In this document: positions 15,323 to 16,486 of the stretch, piece after piece | Layout of the letters: the number at the start of each line of letters is the position of its first letter | How positions within the stretch are numbered: the stretch's first letter is position 1 | DNA from: Trichomonas tenax | Lineage: Eukaryota > Parabasalia > Trichomonadida > Trichomonadidae | Direction of reading: 5' to 3' | DNA length: 16,486 nucleotides | Assembly: GCA_023091735.1 (NCBI GenBank) | Contig: JALKBU010001116.1 | Span: 1-16,486, forward strand | Notes under the pieces: model-generated | What the model saw: only the letters and a program-made list of their open reading frames with translations | Database searches by the model: none | Told to the model about the DNA's origin: nothing | Translations under genes and position numbers: made by a program

Positions 15323-15798
15323 ACAAATTGAATACTTTACAAAAAATAAACAACTTTTCAAAGATTTACATTTAATTTTTTAAAATAAATGAATGCCCAT
15401 TTCTCGAAAACGAGTTTCCGATTCATCTGCAAGAACATATGATTCGTACATGAAAACATATGAATGATCTCTTCAGTCCATGAATCCTCCTGAGGAGCCA
15501 TTTCCAATCACTACTGAAAAAATCATGATATTTTTGGAGTTATATCGGAGAACTCATTGTAAGACATTTTACTGTCATCTCAAAGATCTTCGAAGCGCAA
15601 TCAGAAATTATCTAAAAGTTAAAAATTTACCAGATTGCACTAAAACCAAAAATTTTGATGCATACATGAATAGTTTGGCAAGAAAAATGAGAACTACATA
15701 TGCGCCCAACGCGTTCATGGTTCAAGCTGCACATCAAATTACAAGAGTAATTTAAAAGTTTTATTTTTAACAAATTTTTTGTAAAGTATTCAATTTGT
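15323..15798. mobile_element. 476-bp element with 25-bp perfect terminal inverted repeats
   Basis: Positions 15323-15347 and 15774-15798 are exact reverse complements, beginning ACAAATTGAATACTTTAC and ending in an A run. They flank only one gene-like frame, a tyrosine-recombinase-like N-terminal fragment. No target duplication is obvious outside (AATTAGG before, GATATAA after). This could be an internally deleted, non-autonomous derivative of a larger transposon. Confidence 0.75.
15393..15755 (+). pseudogene. Tyrosine-recombinase-like core-binding domain fragment
   Basis: The frame runs from ATG 15393 (ATAAATGA context nearby) to TAA 15753-15755, with an in-frame TGA at 15465-15467; after it, 91 codons are intact from ATG 15480. 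The order Ser-x-x-Thr-Tyr-x-x-Tyr (SARTYDSYMKTY), then PFPITTEKIMIFLELYRRTH, then HLKDLRSAIRNYLK resembles the SAM-like core-binding domain found at the N-terminus of tyrosine recombinases and Crypton-type transposases. The catalytic domain with Arg...His-x-x-Arg...Tyr is absent, so it cannot be an active recombinase. It sits inside the 476-bp inverted-repeat unit. A different helical DNA-binding protein is possible. Confidence 0.5.
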
Positions 15799-15835
15799 GA
15801 TATAATTTTTCTGTGATGTACTTAAAATTGACATT

Positions 15836-16214
15836 TCAAGAATTTGTAATTATTATATTCTTTGGATCTATGCCATAAACGCCTGAGTACAAATACAACG
15901 AATCACAAATGAATAATGCTCTGAAATCTTGATATTTGATTGAGTCCATGGTTTTATTTTCGTAAAGTTGTATTAATATAATAATGGAACGAACTGTGAC
16001 TATATCTCTATATGCTGTATTATAAATTATATCTTCAATAAGTGTTTCTTTTCATATTTCTAATCATTCCATCACCGCGAATCACAGAGACTGGTTGATA
16101 AACGGTTCCTTTGTGAGTCAAACCAACAATAGCGATGGAGCTGTCGATTTCTTCATATTCCTGATACATAACTTCATCGCGCTCGCTATCATAGTTAATC
16201 AGTATACAGGGGAG
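15836..16214 (-). pseudogene. Eroded unrecognised gene, two frames
   Basis: Upstream, a frame is open from 16214 to TGA 16035-16037 and contains a convincing protein stretch (YDSERDEVMYQEYEEIDSSI then AIVGLTHKGTVYQPVSVIRG). Another frame takes over near 16035-16051 and runs to TGA 15836-15838, with residues such as YRDIVTVRSIIILIQLYENK and FRALFICDSLYLYSGVYGID. The handover implies one frameshift in a formerly continuous gene. A stop also precedes 16214, so the 5' part is missing. Codon use (AGC, CGC, GTC) is unlike the AT-rich unit and suggests a host gene. The product is not recognised. Confidence 0.45.
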
Positions 16215-16217
16215 TTA

Positions 16218-16486
16218 GCCATTAAGGAGGCCAACATTTTTTAAAACTTGCCTTTTTGTGATAAAACCTTCGAATTTTACCGAATATATATTTGAAAAAG
16301 TGAAACTACAGTTACATGCTAAAAGTTAAGACAAAAAGTTCCAGGAAAGTACAATAATAATATAGATAATTTCTTTGATATTTTTCTTTTTCTATTTAAA
16401 TCCATTATTATGGTTAAGCTTCATCTAAGCTTTGAATCATGTTTTCTCGTTAGTAAGCTTATTCTCCATTAATTTTGATATTCTAA
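16218..16486. other. Right edge with no feature seen
   Basis: This AT-rich end of the window shows no coding frame, RNA or clear repeat. A small palindrome-like GGCCTCC/GGAGG environment lies at about 16220-16240. Confidence 0.4.

Noticed and set aside
1..16486. tRNA or rRNA genes
   Set aside because: No cloverleaf with conserved T-loop or rRNA core sequence was recognised on either strand.

Overview
The window looks like nuclear DNA of an AT-rich protist carrying Maverick/Polinton-type virus-like elements. The standard genetic code fits, because clusters of TAA end most frames. The mix of Maverick genes, recombinase fragments and eroded single-copy genes resembles Trichomonas vaginalis or a relative. 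That host name is inference from style and is not proven by any host marker.

Layout. (1) 1-533: gene-poor flank with short direct repeats and a GC-rich hairpin. (2) 534-3397: remains of a Maverick: the 3' end of a minor-capsid-like gene, tail to tail with a protein-primed DNA polymerase B gene. The polymerase is broken by a frameshift, an in-frame TAA and an internal deletion that removes the exonuclease and palm motif A. (3) About 3413-14618: an 11.2-kb, very AT-rich unit bounded by inverted terminal repeats. Each end carries a nested hairpin, and the two hairpins share the same apical core in mirror orientation. Inside are a probable double-jelly-roll major capsid protein, a minor-capsid-like protein, a bacteriophage-style collagen and HxH fibre, a KilA-N-like protein, an HNH endonuclease, and about nine unrecognised genes, several linked by shared short motifs. 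(4) 14619-16486: flank with small palindromes, eroded minus-strand coding remnants, and a 476-bp unit with 25-bp perfect terminal inverted repeats around a tyrosine-recombinase-like N-terminal fragment.

How the parts relate. The 11.2-kb unit encodes virion-type proteins (capsid, minor capsid, fibre, basic and acidic linker proteins) but shows no polymerase, integrase, packaging ATPase or protease of its own. The only polymerase lies just outside its left repeat, differs in composition and start context, and is dead. The best reading is a hairpin-ended, replication-dependent or partly decayed virus-like element lodged beside or inside an older Maverick. An alternative is one larger rearranged Maverick that includes the polymerase.

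Several genes carry single lesions: in-frame stops, and shifts at A8 and (TA)6 runs. The copy therefore appears to be decaying, unless these are sequencing errors at simple repeats or unusual recoding.
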